Positions 34,482 through 43,641 of a stretch of DNA of 64,000 nt are shown piece after piece. The notes under the pieces were generated by a model, which ran no database searches, was not told the DNA's origin, and saw nothing but the letters and a program-made list of their open reading frames with translations. The stretch is from an uncultured Acetatifactor sp. (lineage in GTDB: Bacteria; Bacillota; Clostridia; Lachnospirales; Lachnospiraceae), in NCBI GenBank assembly GCA_947586055.1, contig CANPXL010000001.1, forward strand, positions 145,455 through 209,454, read 5' to 3'. Positions within the stretch are counted from its first letter, which is position 1, and each line of letters starts with the position of its first letter. A program made the position numbers and the translations under genes.

Positions 34482-37400
34482 CAAACGGCAGGCGTTTTCC
34501 AGCTCATCTCGGCTGTTCCCGACGATAACATACATCTCCGTCTGACCGCGGACGTCCGCGCACAGCCAGGCGTCTTTGGAGGGACGGTCGCAGAAGAACA
34601 CCGGGCCGTCGGCCGGTATCAACAGGCCGTATCCTCTGTCGGAACATATAAAGGCAGGTCTTTTCCTGCCGTCCGGCCAGGAGCCTTTGTCCGGCGTGAT
34701 GTACCTTGCGTCGCCCCGCAGATCGACAGGATCCTTTCCCTCTCCGCCCAGAGCGAAAAGCCGTTCCGTTTTGCCGCTCTTCAGGAAAAGCCGGCTTCTC
34801 TTCCAGCCATTCTGCCGGTCTTCCACCAGCCGGGATTCCCTCTCCTTTTCCGAAAACAGTTCTTTTTTCTCCCTGTTGCAGCAGCAAAGACTGCCTGTGG
34901 CTTTACTGACCCTGAGAAAAAACTTTTCCGAAGCGAGTTCCACCGCGGCCGACGTTTCACGGCAGGTCCAGGACCGCCAGCTCCCGTCGTATACGATCGA
35001 CGGGGGAAGGGAGTCGGTCAGGCGTCCGCCGTCCTGGGCGAAACTGATGCGGACGATCTTAGCCGTGACGGGACGGATGCAAAGGATCCCGTACCGGCTC
35101 TGTAGCCGGACTGCGCTTTTGTCTTTTGTGACCCATCGAACCGCAAGATCCGCTCTGGTATGTCCGGGCAGAATCAGTTCCCGGTCCGGCACAGGCGTGC
35201 CGAAAGCCGGACAAACACCGGAGACTTTCTTTTCCGCCCGATCCTCATAAGACGCCTTCCTGTTTTCGGGCGCGGGGGAACGGCCCGGCGCCGCGCTGTC
35301 CGGTGCGGACGGTTTGGACGTCCCCTTGAGAGCTGCCGCCGGTGCGGACGTCGGCATCGGCTTTTCTGTGTAGGAAGTCCGCGGTTTTGCATGCTCCGGC
35401 GTGGCATGAGAAACGGCAGGTTTGATCACGGCTCTGGCTCTCGGTCTTGGTCGGGATCCGTTTTCCGACGATCCTGTTTTTGGTTCGGGATCCGTTTCCC
35501 CGACGGTTTTTGCCTCTCCCCCGATTTCCGTACGGCTGTCGGCGTTCGCTTCCCCGCCGTTTTCGTCTTCCGGGGAACATGCCGGCGCAGCCTCTTCCGG
35601 TGCGGGATCCGCGATCAGCCCTGTGAGATCGCCCGTATGGAGCACGCACAGCTCGTGAAGCGCCCTTGTCGCCGCCACATAGAGAAGTCTGGCGTGTCCG
35701 TCGTCCACGGGATAGTCTTCTCTTGTGGGATTCAGGATCAGTACCGCATCAAATTCCAGTCCCTTCGTGTATTCCACGGGAAGCACCATGACGCCGCTTC
35801 CGAATTCCGCCGTTTCCAGATCCGTTCCGGAAAGAGGAAGCATCGGGGAAAGCGCCTTTACAACGTCCCGGGCCTGCCTTTCGGTGCGGCAGATCAGCGC
35901 GATGGTGGCAAGCCCTCTCTCCTGCCAGTCCCTGCAGACTTCCGCCGCCCGCCGCAGAAGCTCTTCTGCCGGAGCCGGACAGACCTGCGGCTCCTGTCCA
36001 TGGCGGATGATCGGTTCCGAGGGATAACGGAAAAATCTGCCGTGGTTTAAAATCGCGGCAGCAAAATGTGAAATCTCGATGGTGTTGCGGTAACTTTTTC
36101 TGAGGGTGTCAAAATGATCCGCCGGATCGGGAAGAAACAGTTTTTTCAGGCTTTCCCAGTCATTCAGGCCAAAGCCGAAATGAATATTCTGAGAGACGTC
36201 TCCCATGATCGTATAAGTGCATCCCCGGACGCAGGCGTTGAGACAGTGCCAGACCATCATCCCGAAATCCTGAGCTTCGTCCACCACGATATGGTGGGCC
36301 TCGCTGATCACTTCCGTCTCCCTTGTGCGATGATAGATATAGGCAAGCGCCGCCAGATCACAGACGTCAAATTCCCGGTCCGGCATCTCTACGGACATGC
36401 CTTTTGACGCCTGCCGAAGCAGGAAATCCCGATACAGCCGGTAGGAGGAAATGCTCCATTTCCCTGAGCCGTACCGGTTCCGGTATGCCTTTAAAATGGC
36501 CTTTTTCTCTTCGTCCGTATATTTGATGCCCTTCCCGAGAAACTCTTCCTGAAGCTTTTTGGACAGCCGCTCGTTCAGCATATTGATCTTGCTCTGAATG
36601 GAGATATGCGGATTCTGGTCGAGATACCGCTTCACGGCATCCCCGTCCATCAGCAGAATCAGCGGATCGTCCGCCGTACTTTTGTCATGGACGCCGCTTT
36701 TTCCGTCCTGGATTCCTTCCACGAACTGACGGGGATTCAGATATATTGATTGGTCAGAGATCGTTTTCCGCTCCAGCTCGTTCAGAAACGTCTCCAGATC
36801 CCGGAACCAGTCCGCGTCGCCCTTCCGGCGGAACCCATCCGTCTCCGGGCCCTGCGCGCTCTTTCTGATACGGTACTTTTTCCCGTCCCATTCCTCATAG
36901 AGCAGGCGGACGAACAGCTGCTCCATTGTCATCTGCCGCACCCCGTGTACGTCCAGATCCGGCAGTACGCCGGTGATATAGTTCAGGAGGATCCGGTTGC
37001 TTCCCACAATGTAGAAATCCTCGGGCCGGAACCGCTCCGCGTAGTTGTAAAGGATGTAAGAGATCCTGTGCATTGCCACCGTGGTCTTTCCGGAGCCCGC
37101 GGCGCCCTGCACGATGACATTATGATAGGGGGAACGGCGGATGATCTCGTTCTGCTCTTTTTGAATGGTGGCGACGATCTCTCCCAGAACCGCCTGCTTG
37201 CTGCGGGCGAGATACTTTGTCAACAGTTCGTCGTTGGAGATCACTTCGCTGTCAAAGTAGTCCAGAAGCGTTCCGTCTGCAATCTCATACGTCCGTTTCC
37301 GTTTCAGGTCGATTTCGCGCCCGGTTCCGTCCGGCGCAAGGTAGCCGCATTTTCCCAAACCATTTTCATAATAGGCGTTTGCCACCGGCGCCCGCCAGTC

Positions 37401-37760
37401 AATTACCTCCTGATGTGTGGCGTCCCGCGCGATTCCGCCCCGTCCGATATAAAGAGTCTCGTCCTGATCCGTCTCGGCATCCTTAAAGTCGATCCGCCCG
37501 AAGTAGGGCTTCTTCAGGGCCTTTTCATTCCGGACAAGCGCCCTCTTCATATGATCGTGCATCGTGATTGTGTTGCTCAACATTGTGTACACTTCTACGT
37601 CATTGTCGTGATAATGCTCCAGCATCTCGTCGATATCCGCCTGCATTTCACTGACCTGACGGCCGTATTCCTCCATGTTTCCACGGATCACGGCAAGTGT
37701 CTTCTCCAGGTGCTTCTCCTCGTCTGCGCGGGAGGTTCCCTGAATGCGTCCTTTGGCCAT
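34464..37760 (-). CDS. helD: HelD-type superfamily 1 helicase with GH31-like C-terminal beta-sandwich
   Basis: 1098 residues; HelD proteins are usually 700-780. The first 710 residues are a HelD helicase: an N-terminal coiled coil (about 10-85), the YIGRGGIARDATHQEVIDWR region, Walker A GAAGSGKTTVAMHR near 219, VVDEAQDF, GDVSQNIHFGFG, LRKSYRNTIEISHFA, YTKGLEFDAVLIL and RLLYVAATRAL. HelD removes stalled RNA polymerase. Residues about 712-862 form a Pro/Ala/Ser/Glu-rich linker. Residues about 863-1098 resemble the N-terminal domain of family 31 glycosidases (SEKFFLRVSKATGSL, FALGGEGKDPVDLRGDARY), without the catalytic barrel. It starts 23 bases after the his genes and may be co-transcribed with them. 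Confidence 0.85.
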   Translation of the reverse strand: MAKGRIQGTSRADEEKHLEKTLAVIRGNMEEYGRQVSEMQADIDEMLEHYHDNDVEVYTMLSNTITMHDHMKRALVRNEKALKKPYFGRIDFKDAETDQDETLYIGRGGIARDATHQEVIDWRAPVANAYYENGLGKCGYLAPDGTGREIDLKRKRTYEIADGTLLDYFDSEVISNDELLTKYLARSKQAVLGEIVATIQKEQNEIIRRSPYHNVIVQGAAGSGKTTVAMHRISYILYNYAERFRPEDFYIVGSNRILLNYITGVLPDLDVHGVRQMTMEQLFVRLLYEEWDGKKYRIRKSAQGPETDGFRRKGDADWFRDLETFLNELERKTISDQSIYLNPRQFVEGIQDGKSGVHDKSTADDPLILLMDGDAVKRYLDQNPHISIQSKINMLNERLSKKLQEEFLGKGIKYTDEEKKAILKAYRNRYGSGKWSISSYRLYRDFLLRQASKGMSVEMPDREFDVCDLAALAYIYHRTRETEVISEAHHIVVDEAQDFGMMVWHCLNACVRGCTYTIMGDVSQNIHFGFGLNDWESLKKLFLPDPADHFDTLRKSYRNTIEISHFAAAILNHGRFFRYPSEPIIRHGQEPQVCPAPAEELLRRAAEVCRDWQERGLATIALICRTERQARDVVKALSPMLPLSGTDLETAEFGSGVMVLPVEYTKGLEFDAVLILNPTREDYPVDDGHARLLYVAATRALHELCVLHTGDLTGLIADPAPEEAAPACSPEDENGGEANADSRTEIGGEAKTVGETDPEPKTGSSENGSRPRPRARAVIKPAVSHATPEHAKPRTSYTEKPMPTSAPAAALKGTSKPSAPDSAAPGRSPAPENRKASYEDRAEKKVSGVCPAFGTPVPDRELILPGHTRADLAVRWVTKDKSAVRLQSRYGILCIRPVTAKIVRISFAQDGGRLTDSLPPSIVYDGSWRSWTCRETSAAVELASEKFFLRVSKATGSLCCCNREKKELFSEKERESRLVEDRQNGWKRSRLFLKSGKTERLFALGGEGKDPVDLRGDARYITPDKGSWPDGRKRPAFICSDRGYGLLIPADGPVFFCDRPSKDAWLCADVRGQTEMYVIVGNSRDELENACRLLCGRL

Positions 37761-37783
37761 ATCTGACTCCCTTTCTGAAAATG

Positions 37784-39070
37784 TTATCTTCTGGCGAGCT
37801 CCTGCGTAATTTCCTCCCAGGAAATATCCTTCTCCGCCATCAGAACCATCATGTGATACAGGAAATCGCTGATTTCATATTTTACTTCCACCGCGCCGGG
37901 ATTCTTTGCCGCGATTACGATTTCGGTGGCTTCTTCGCCCAGCTTCTTCAAGATCTTGTCGATTCCCTTGTCAAACAGATAATTGGTATAGGATCCCTCC
38001 CTTGGATGAATCTTTCTGTCTTTGATTACGTCAAAGACTTCCTGAAAGACCTGCAGCGGATTTCCCTTCTCCTGATATTCTTTTTTCGTGATCTCGTGAA
38101 AAAAGCAGCTTCTCGCGCCCGTGTGGCATGCGGCGCCGACCTGAGATACCTGCGCGAGGATCGTATCCATATCGCAGTCCGCCGTCAGGCGCTTTACATA
38201 CTGATAATGGCCGCTGGTCTCTCCCTTTACCCACAATTCCTGCCGGCTTCTGCTGTAATAAGTCATCTTTCCCGTCTGAAGGGTCCTGGCGTAGGCTTCT
38301 TCGTTCATATAGGCCATCATCAGGACCTCCCGCGTCCGGTAATCCTGAATTACCACAGGCACGAGACCGTCGCTGTTTTTCTTAAAGTCCTCCCACCGGT
38401 ACGCGGCCTCAAGGGTTTCCACCGCGATTTTGTTTTCCCTGCAGAGCGTCTTTAAGGCGGGAATTTCCCTGTAATTGTTGTTTACAGCGTTCCCCGTGAT
38501 GCCGCATACATTGTCATAGGCGAAGATCTCCAGCATCTTGTTCAGCGCAATGTTTTCGATCTGTACATAAAAAGGGAAGCTCATGATCTCCTGCGTCTGA
38601 CGGATCTGGTGCGGATTCATCAGCACAAGTCCGGAGACAAACTTCTCAAGAAGCTCCTGATTCTCTTTCAGTGTCTTGGGATCGTGATAGGAAGCAAGAA
38701 TCTTTTCCCGGCCGAATTTCAGGGAGATTTCTTCCGCGGCGGCAAGGTTGCTCTCCTTTTCGCAGTCCAGAATGGCCCTGCTGCAGCCGGCGTAGAGCAG
38801 CTTTTTCACATCCTCCATGCGCCGGATGTTTCCGGCCCCGATCACGTCTACCTCCGAAAGCGCGCAGATTTCCCTGATCCGCTCCAGCGCTTCCTCATGC
38901 GCCGCGTCCCCCTCGGACATGTCGAACACAATCAGTTCGTCGGCGTCGTTTTCGTTGTAGAGACGAACCAGTCTCAAGGGGTCCGTCTCCACAATGCTTC
39001 GGTCGTCCAGATTTTTCACTGCGTGGCCGTTCCAAAGATAAATACATGGTACAAATTTCTTTACATTCAT
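37784..39070 (-). CDS. hisIE: Fusion of a HisF/HisA-like domain with HisI and HisE
   Basis: 428 residues in three parts. Residues 1-225 form a HisA/HisF-like barrel ([34 protein letters not shown]) in which the catalytic Asp of the IPCLDV motif is absent (IYLWNG). Residues about 228-325 are HisI, phosphoribosyl-AMP cyclohydrolase, with the metal sites DCDMD and [11 protein letters not shown]. Residues about 335-428 are HisE, phosphoribosyl-ATP pyrophosphohydrolase ([24 protein letters not shown]). It catalyses histidine steps two and three. It follows hisB and precedes the helicase gene. Confidence 0.9.
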   Translation of the reverse strand: MNVKKFVPCIYLWNGHAVKNLDDRSIVETDPLRLVRLYNENDADELIVFDMSEGDAAHEEALERIREICALSEVDVIGAGNIRRMEDVKKLLYAGCSRAILDCEKESNLAAAEEISLKFGREKILASYHDPKTLKENQELLEKFVSGLVLMNPHQIRQTQEIMSFPFYVQIENIALNKMLEIFAYDNVCGITGNAVNNNYREIPALKTLCRENKIAVETLEAAYRWEDFKKNSDGLVPVVIQDYRTREVLMMAYMNEEAYARTLQTGKMTYYSRSRQELWVKGETSGHYQYVKRLTADCDMDTILAQVSQVGAACHTGARSCFFHEITKKEYQEKGNPLQVFQEVFDVIKDRKIHPREGSYTNYLFDKGIDKILKKLGEEATEIVIAAKNPGAVEVKYEISDFLYHMMVLMAEKDISWEEITQELARR

Positions 39071-39090
39071 TTCGTATACCTCAATCTGCC

Positions 39091-39681
39091 TTACAGCATT
39101 CCTTTTGTGCTCAGAACATCCGAAAGTCTGGGATCGAATCCAAGGGCCTGATCCAACGCCCTGGCAAAGGCCTTAAACGCCGCCTCTATCATGTGATGCG
39201 CGTTCACGCCGTCCAGAAGCTTCAGATGCAGATTCATACCGGCGCTGTAAGACACCGCATAAAAAAACTCCCTTGTCAGCGCCGTCTCAAACTCTCCGAC
39301 CCGTTCGGAGGGAAAATCCGCGTCAAAACTAAAATACGGCCTGCCGCAGAGATCCACCGCGCAGAGGGCAAGGGCGTCATCCATGGGAAGAATGCAGGAA
39401 CCGTATCTGCAGATTCCCTTCTTGTCTCCCGCAGCTTTCGCGATGGCCTGCCCAAGGACGATCCCGGTGTCCTCCACCGTGTGGTGGCCGTCCACGTTCA
39501 AGTCTCCCTTCACGCTGCAGGTAAGATCAAAAAAACCGTGTCTGGCAAATCCCTCCAGCATGTGGTCAAAAAAGCCGATTCCCGTTGAAATTCTGGCATT
39601 TCCGCACCCATCTGCATTAAAAACGACAGTGATGTCGGTTTCCTTTGTCCTGCGGCTTACTTCACCTGTCCTGTCTGTCAT
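39091..39681 (-). CDS. hisB: Imidazoleglycerol-phosphate dehydratase
   Basis: A 196-residue monofunctional HisB. The metal-binding motifs are present: [30 protein letters not shown] and [17 protein letters not shown] near the end. The start [17 protein letters not shown] at 39681 matches the usual length and has AGAGGT upstream; an in-frame ATG at 39720 would add 13 residues. No histidinol phosphatase domain is attached, so that step is encoded elsewhere. Confidence 0.94.
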   Translation of the reverse strand: MTDRTGEVSRRTKETDITVVFNADGCGNARISTGIGFFDHMLEGFARHGFFDLTCSVKGDLNVDGHHTVEDTGIVLGQAIAKAAGDKKGICRYGSCILPMDDALALCAVDLCGRPYFSFDADFPSERVGEFETALTREFFYAVSYSAGMNLHLKLLDGVNAHHMIEAAFKAFARALDQALGFDPRLSDVLSTKGML

Positions 39682-39737
39682 ATCATACCTCTTTTCCGCG
39701 CCGCTCTCCGCGCCTGACATTTCTTCTCCATCTCACG

Positions 39738-41060
39738 TCACTCAAACCGCACCCGTATGCTGTTCGCATGAGCCGTAAGACCTTCGCTCTCCGCGAATTT
39801 CTCAATCTCCTGATGCACCTTCTCAAGCGCTTCTCTGGAATAGGAAATAACGCTGGACTTCTTGATAAAGTCATCCACGTTCACCGGCGAAAAGAACTTT
39901 GCGGTGCCGTTGGTCGGGAGAATGTGATTGGGGCCTGCAAAGTAATCGCCCAGCGGTTCTGAAGAATACTGCCCAAGGAAAATGGCGCCCGCGTTGTTTA
40001 CCTTTGTCATGACCTCAAAGGGATTCTCCGTGAGGATCTCAAGATGTTCCGATGCGATCTCATTCACGGTCTCCAGCGCTTCCTCAAGACTTTCCGCAAC
40101 CATGATATATCCGTACCGGTCCAGTGATTTCCGCAGGATATCCTTTCGGGAGAGGTTTTCCAGAAAACGTTCGGCCTCCAGGGAAACCTGCTTTGCCAGC
40201 TTCTCGCTTGTTGTGATCAGAATAGCGCTTGCAAGTTCGTCATGTTCCGCCTGAGAGAGCAGATCCGCCGCCACATACGTGGGATTTGCCGTCTCGTCCG
40301 CAAGAATCAGGATCTCGCTGGGCCCCGCCACGGAATCGATGCTCACATGTCCGTAGACGGCCTTCTTCGCCAGCGCCACAAAGATATTGCCGGGCCCCGT
40401 GATCTTATGTACCTTCGGGACGGATTCCGTTCCGAAAGCCATGGCCGCAATGGCCTGCGCCCCTCCGACTCTGTAGATTTCATCGACGCCGGCGATATCC
40501 GCCGCCACAAGAGTGCCGGGATAAATCCTGCCGTCCGGCCCCGGCGGCGTTGTCATGATGATCCTTTTCACACCCGCTACCTTCGCGGGGATCACGTTCA
40601 TCAGGACGCTGGAAGGATACGCGGCCTTTCCGCCGGGCACATAAACGCCGGACCGTTCGATGGGCGTGATCTTCATTCCCAGAATGACGCCGTCCTCCCG
40701 GGCGTCAAACCAGCTGTTTCGGAGCTGCTTTACATGAAAGGCCCTGATATTTTCCGCCGACCTTTTCATGACATTGATCAGGTCAGGGTCAAGCTCTTTG
40801 TAAGCCGCCTGGATCTCCCCGGGCGTCACTCTGATCGTTTTCGCGGACAGGGAAAACCCGTCGAATCTTTTCGTGTAATCAAACAGGGCCTGATCTCCGT
40901 TTTCCTTTACGTTCCGGATGATCTCGCTCACGGTTTCCTCATATTGAGAATAATTGTCAGGGCTTCTCTTCAACAGATTGTCAAGGATATCCCGCTTCGT
41001 TCCACCGTTGAGTTTAATGATCCGCATTGCGCCCTTTTCGGCGCTTTCTTCTCTTTTCAT
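39738..41060 (-). CDS. hisD: Histidinol dehydrogenase
   Basis: A 440-residue zinc enzyme that makes histidine from histidinol in two NAD-dependent oxidations. Conserved parts are YVPGGKAAYPSSVLMN, KITGPGNIFVALAKK, DSVAGPSEILILADE, LSQAEHDELASAIL (zinc ligands), EHLEILTENP and NHILPTNGTAKFFSPV. It starts at 41060 after GAGGT; an internal ATG at 41027 gives the shorter MRIIKLNGG form. It sits between hisG and hisB. Confidence 0.96.
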   Translation of the reverse strand: MKREESAEKGAMRIIKLNGGTKRDILDNLLKRSPDNYSQYEETVSEIIRNVKENGDQALFDYTKRFDGFSLSAKTIRVTPGEIQAAYKELDPDLINVMKRSAENIRAFHVKQLRNSWFDAREDGVILGMKITPIERSGVYVPGGKAAYPSSVLMNVIPAKVAGVKRIIMTTPPGPDGRIYPGTLVAADIAGVDEIYRVGGAQAIAAMAFGTESVPKVHKITGPGNIFVALAKKAVYGHVSIDSVAGPSEILILADETANPTYVAADLLSQAEHDELASAILITTSEKLAKQVSLEAERFLENLSRKDILRKSLDRYGYIMVAESLEEALETVNEIASEHLEILTENPFEVMTKVNNAGAIFLGQYSSEPLGDYFAGPNHILPTNGTAKFFSPVNVDDFIKKSSVISYSREALEKVHQEIEKFAESEGLTAHANSIRVRFE

Positions 41061-41115
41061 CTCACAACCTCGTTTTTCTTATACTTTCCTGTCTTCCTTT
41101 TTCTGCGTTTTCCGT

Positions 41116-41790
41116 CTAATTGTGGATATGCTTCTGCAGCGCGTTCACAAGACGCCTGATCCGTTCCGTCTGCATCTGCATGCTCACGGGATTTACGATC
41201 ATTCTCGCGGAAAGCGGGCAGATCTCTTCCAGCACGGCAAGCCCGTTTTCCCGCAGGGTGGAACCCGTCTCCACGATATCCACGATCACATCCGACAACG
41301 CCACGAGCGGTCCGAGCTCTACGGAACCGTTCAGCTTGATGATATCGACGGTCTGATGCTTCTTGTTGTAAAAATAGTCTCTGGCAATATTCGGATACTT
41401 GCTGGCGACACGGATGCGCTCGTGATGCTGCAGAAGTTCCTTCGCAGACTGCGGCCCGCAGACGCACATTCTGCACTTTCCGAAGCCCAGATCCAGGACC
41501 TCATAGACATTCCGGTTTTCCTCCAGAATCGTGTCCCTTCCCACAACCCCGATGTCGGCCGCGCCATATTCCACATAGGTGGGGACGTCGGGCCCCTTTG
41601 CCAGAAAGAACCGGAGCTTGCTCTCCTCGTTCACAAAAATCAGCTTTCTGGTATTTTTATCCTTCATCTCTTCGCAGGTAATGCCAAGATCCTGAAACAG
41701 TTCCAGCGTCTTTTCCGCCAGCCGCCCTTTCCCCAGCGCAAACGTCAGATATCTGTCTTCACTCATCGCCTTGTCCAGTCTCAGTTTCAT
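41116..41790 (-). CDS. hisG: ATP phosphoribosyltransferase, short form
   Basis: 224 residues: the short HisG that lacks the regulatory domain and needs HisZ. It shows YLTFALGKGRLAEKTLELF, GAADIGVVGRDTILEE, RVASKYPNIARDYF and VDIVETGSTLRENGL, the PRPP-binding loop. It commits PRPP and ATP to histidine synthesis. The ATG at 41790 overlaps the hisZ stop (ATGA); an in-frame ATG at 41766 would give a shorter start. Confidence 0.94.
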   Translation of the reverse strand: MKLRLDKAMSEDRYLTFALGKGRLAEKTLELFQDLGITCEEMKDKNTRKLIFVNEESKLRFFLAKGPDVPTYVEYGAADIGVVGRDTILEENRNVYEVLDLGFGKCRMCVCGPQSAKELLQHHERIRVASKYPNIARDYFYNKKHQTVDIIKLNGSVELGPLVALSDVIVDIVETGSTLRENGLAVLEEICPLSARMIVNPVSMQMQTERIRRLVNALQKHIHN

Positions 41791-42941
41791 TCCGCATCCG
41801 CCTTCCCTGGTATAGAATTTTCGGCGCACAGGTTTTCCGGCGCCAGCGCCGCACAGATCCCCTGCTCTCTCAGGCTCTGCACCTGTTTAAGGCGCTCCCG
41901 GTAGTTGTCGGGACGGTAGAGAACAGTCCTGGGAGTCTCGGGAACCGGAACGGGCGTCTTTTGTCTTGACAGCGCTTCCAGAATGCTGTCGATCACGGCC
42001 GCGAATCCCACGGCCGGCGCGTCCTTGCCGAACTGTTTTAAGAGGTTGTCGTATCTGCCGCCCTTCACGATGGCTTCTCCCACGCCGTAGGCGTACGCCC
42101 GGAAAATGACGCCCGTATAATAGTTGTATTTACTGAGCATTCCGAGGTCAAAGGACACATACTCCGCGACGCCGTACAGTTTCAGAACCTCATACAGTTT
42201 CTCAAGCCTTCGCACCGCGTTTTCGGAGCGCCTGTTTCCGGCAAGCTTCCCCGCTTCCTGCAGCGAAAACCGGTCTCCGAACATATCGGCCACCTTCAGC
42301 AGGCTGCTGCGAAAAGGTTCTCTCACGTTTCTCTCCTCCAGCAGTTCCTGGGCTGCAAAATAATTTTTCCCCGAAATACACGCCCGAAGATCCAGCTCTG
42401 TTTCCTCGTCAAGGCCCGCTTCCCCGCAAAGACCCTTAAAGTATTCCACCTGTCCGATACTGACCTGAAAATCCTGAATGCCGCCGCTTAAAAGCGCTCT
42501 CACCACCATACTGATGATCTCCGCGTCCGCTTCCACGGAGTTGTCGCCCACAAGCTCCGCTCCCATCTGCGTCACTTCCTTCAGTTTTCCCTGAAGGTTC
42601 GAGGTGTTGGTGAAGGTGTTCCCCATATAGCAGAACCTCAGGGGTTTTACATCTTCTCCAAAGTATTTTGCGGCGCAGCGGGCGATGGAGGGTGTAAAAT
42701 CAGGCCTCAGCACCAGCGTGTTTCCCTCCTTGTCAAAGAACTTATAGAGTTCCCTGCTGGGGGTGGTCCCGATTTCCCGGGAAAACACATCAAAAAATTC
42801 AAATGTGGGCGTCTGAATGTCCTCATAGCCATACAGCCGGATGCACTCGCGGATCTTTTTCTCCACGCAAAGCTTTTCGGCATATTCTCCGCCGTAAATA
42901 TCCCTGACCCCCTCCGGGGTATGCAACAGTCTTTTGCTCAT
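41787..42941 (-). CDS. hisZ: HisZ, ATP phosphoribosyltransferase regulatory subunit
   Basis: 384 residues, related to histidyl-tRNA synthetase but without aminoacylation activity. It retains TPEGVRDIYGGEYAEK, TPTFEFFDVF, LVLRPDFTPSIARCAAKYF, PLRFCYMGNTFTNTSN and YYTGVIFRAYA. It forms the allosteric, histidine-sensing half of the HisZ/HisG enzyme, in line with the short HisG next to it. First gene of the operon, behind a good promoter. Confidence 0.94.
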   Translation of the reverse strand: MSKRLLHTPEGVRDIYGGEYAEKLCVEKKIRECIRLYGYEDIQTPTFEFFDVFSREIGTTPSRELYKFFDKEGNTLVLRPDFTPSIARCAAKYFGEDVKPLRFCYMGNTFTNTSNLQGKLKEVTQMGAELVGDNSVEADAEIISMVVRALLSGGIQDFQVSIGQVEYFKGLCGEAGLDEETELDLRACISGKNYFAAQELLEERNVREPFRSSLLKVADMFGDRFSLQEAGKLAGNRRSENAVRRLEKLYEVLKLYGVAEYVSFDLGMLSKYNYYTGVIFRAYAYGVGEAIVKGGRYDNLLKQFGKDAPAVGFAAVIDSILEALSRQKTPVPVPETPRTVLYRPDNYRERLKQVQSLREQGICAALAPENLCAENSIPGKADAE

Positions 42942-42974
42942 AGAATCCTCATGCTTTCACGCTTTAAAGTGTTA

Positions 42975-42988
42975 CCATGCTAACATGG
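42975..42988. promoter_or_regulatory. Palindrome in the his operon leader, candidate operator
   Basis: CCATG-CTAA-CATGG, a perfect five-base inverted repeat with a four-base centre. It lies about 20 bases downstream of the likely transcription start and about 34 bases upstream of hisZ. Confidence 0.45.
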
Positions 42989-43008
42989 CAGAGAAGTAAA
43001 CTGTTAGT

Positions 43009-43037
43009 AGTATACCTGAAACTCGTCGGACTGTCAA
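43009..43037 (-). promoter_or_regulatory. Sigma-A promoter of the his operon
   Basis: Minus strand: TTGACA (43037-43032), a 17-base spacer and TATACT (43014-43009), near-consensus. The leader is about 60 bases, too short for a T-box. Confidence 0.85.
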
Positions 43038-43086
43038 GGGCCATCTGTCACTTTCGCACCGTCTCTCAGAAAGCCTTAACGCCCCC

Positions 43087-43620
43087 TTAAACTCTGTCCG
43101 CAAGGTCCTTCTGCAGCATGTCCAGATACGGAACCAGAATCCCGTGCTTTTTCGGCAGAACGTACTCCGGGTTCAGTTCCTCGTACCGGAAGCTTTTGCG
43201 CCCGCCGTCTTTCGCCCGGTTCCAGAAAAGCAGAAGCATATCCAGCGGAAGGTAATAGAACAGGTCTCTGTGCGTATAGTAGATCAGGAAAAAAGAGATA
43301 CCTCCCTGCTTTTCAAATTCCCTCATGAATTCCACCTGATGTTCATGAATATTCTGAAGGGAAAACGTATCCACCGCGCATTCCTTGGCGTCAAAACAGA
43401 CAGGATACCCCTGCACCGCGCCGATATAATCCACCGTGCTCTTCTGCTCGAAATAGGCCAGCGTGATCTGGCGGTGTTCCCTGTCCATCCGGATTGGCGT
43501 GATGGGCGTAGGGACTTTCTGGATCAGCGCAAGATGGGATTCTCTGTATTTTTCGTTTGTCCTGTTGATCATTTCCTCCAGCGTCGAGCCCCTGAGTCCT
43601 CTGGAATTCCAAGTTGCCAT
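43087..43620 (-). CDS. recU: Holliday junction resolvase RecU
   Basis: A 177-residue PD-(D/E)XK-type resolvase of Firmicutes recombination and chromosome segregation. Visible motifs are RGSTLEEMINRTNEKY, STVDYIGAVQGYPVCFDAKE (the catalytic D-x(n)-E-x-K, as D...FDAKE) and IHEHQVEFMREFEKQGGISF. It is the last gene of a minus-strand run starting at 46946. The ATG at 43620 follows GGGAGAG. Confidence 0.92.
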   Translation of the reverse strand: MATWNSRGLRGSTLEEMINRTNEKYRESHLALIQKVPTPITPIRMDREHRQITLAYFEQKSTVDYIGAVQGYPVCFDAKECAVDTFSLQNIHEHQVEFMREFEKQGGISFFLIYYTHRDLFYYLPLDMLLLFWNRAKDGGRKSFRYEELNPEYVLPKKHGILVPYLDMLQKDLADRV

Positions 43621-43641
43621 ATTTTTTCTCTCCCGTTGCCT

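Noticed and set aside
36750..37766. 338-codon plus-strand frame opposite helD
   Set aside because: Antisense to helicase motifs; no domain and no start signal.
42942..43008. T-box riboswitch in the his leader
   Set aside because: The leader is about 60 bases and lacks the T-box sequence and specifier loop.
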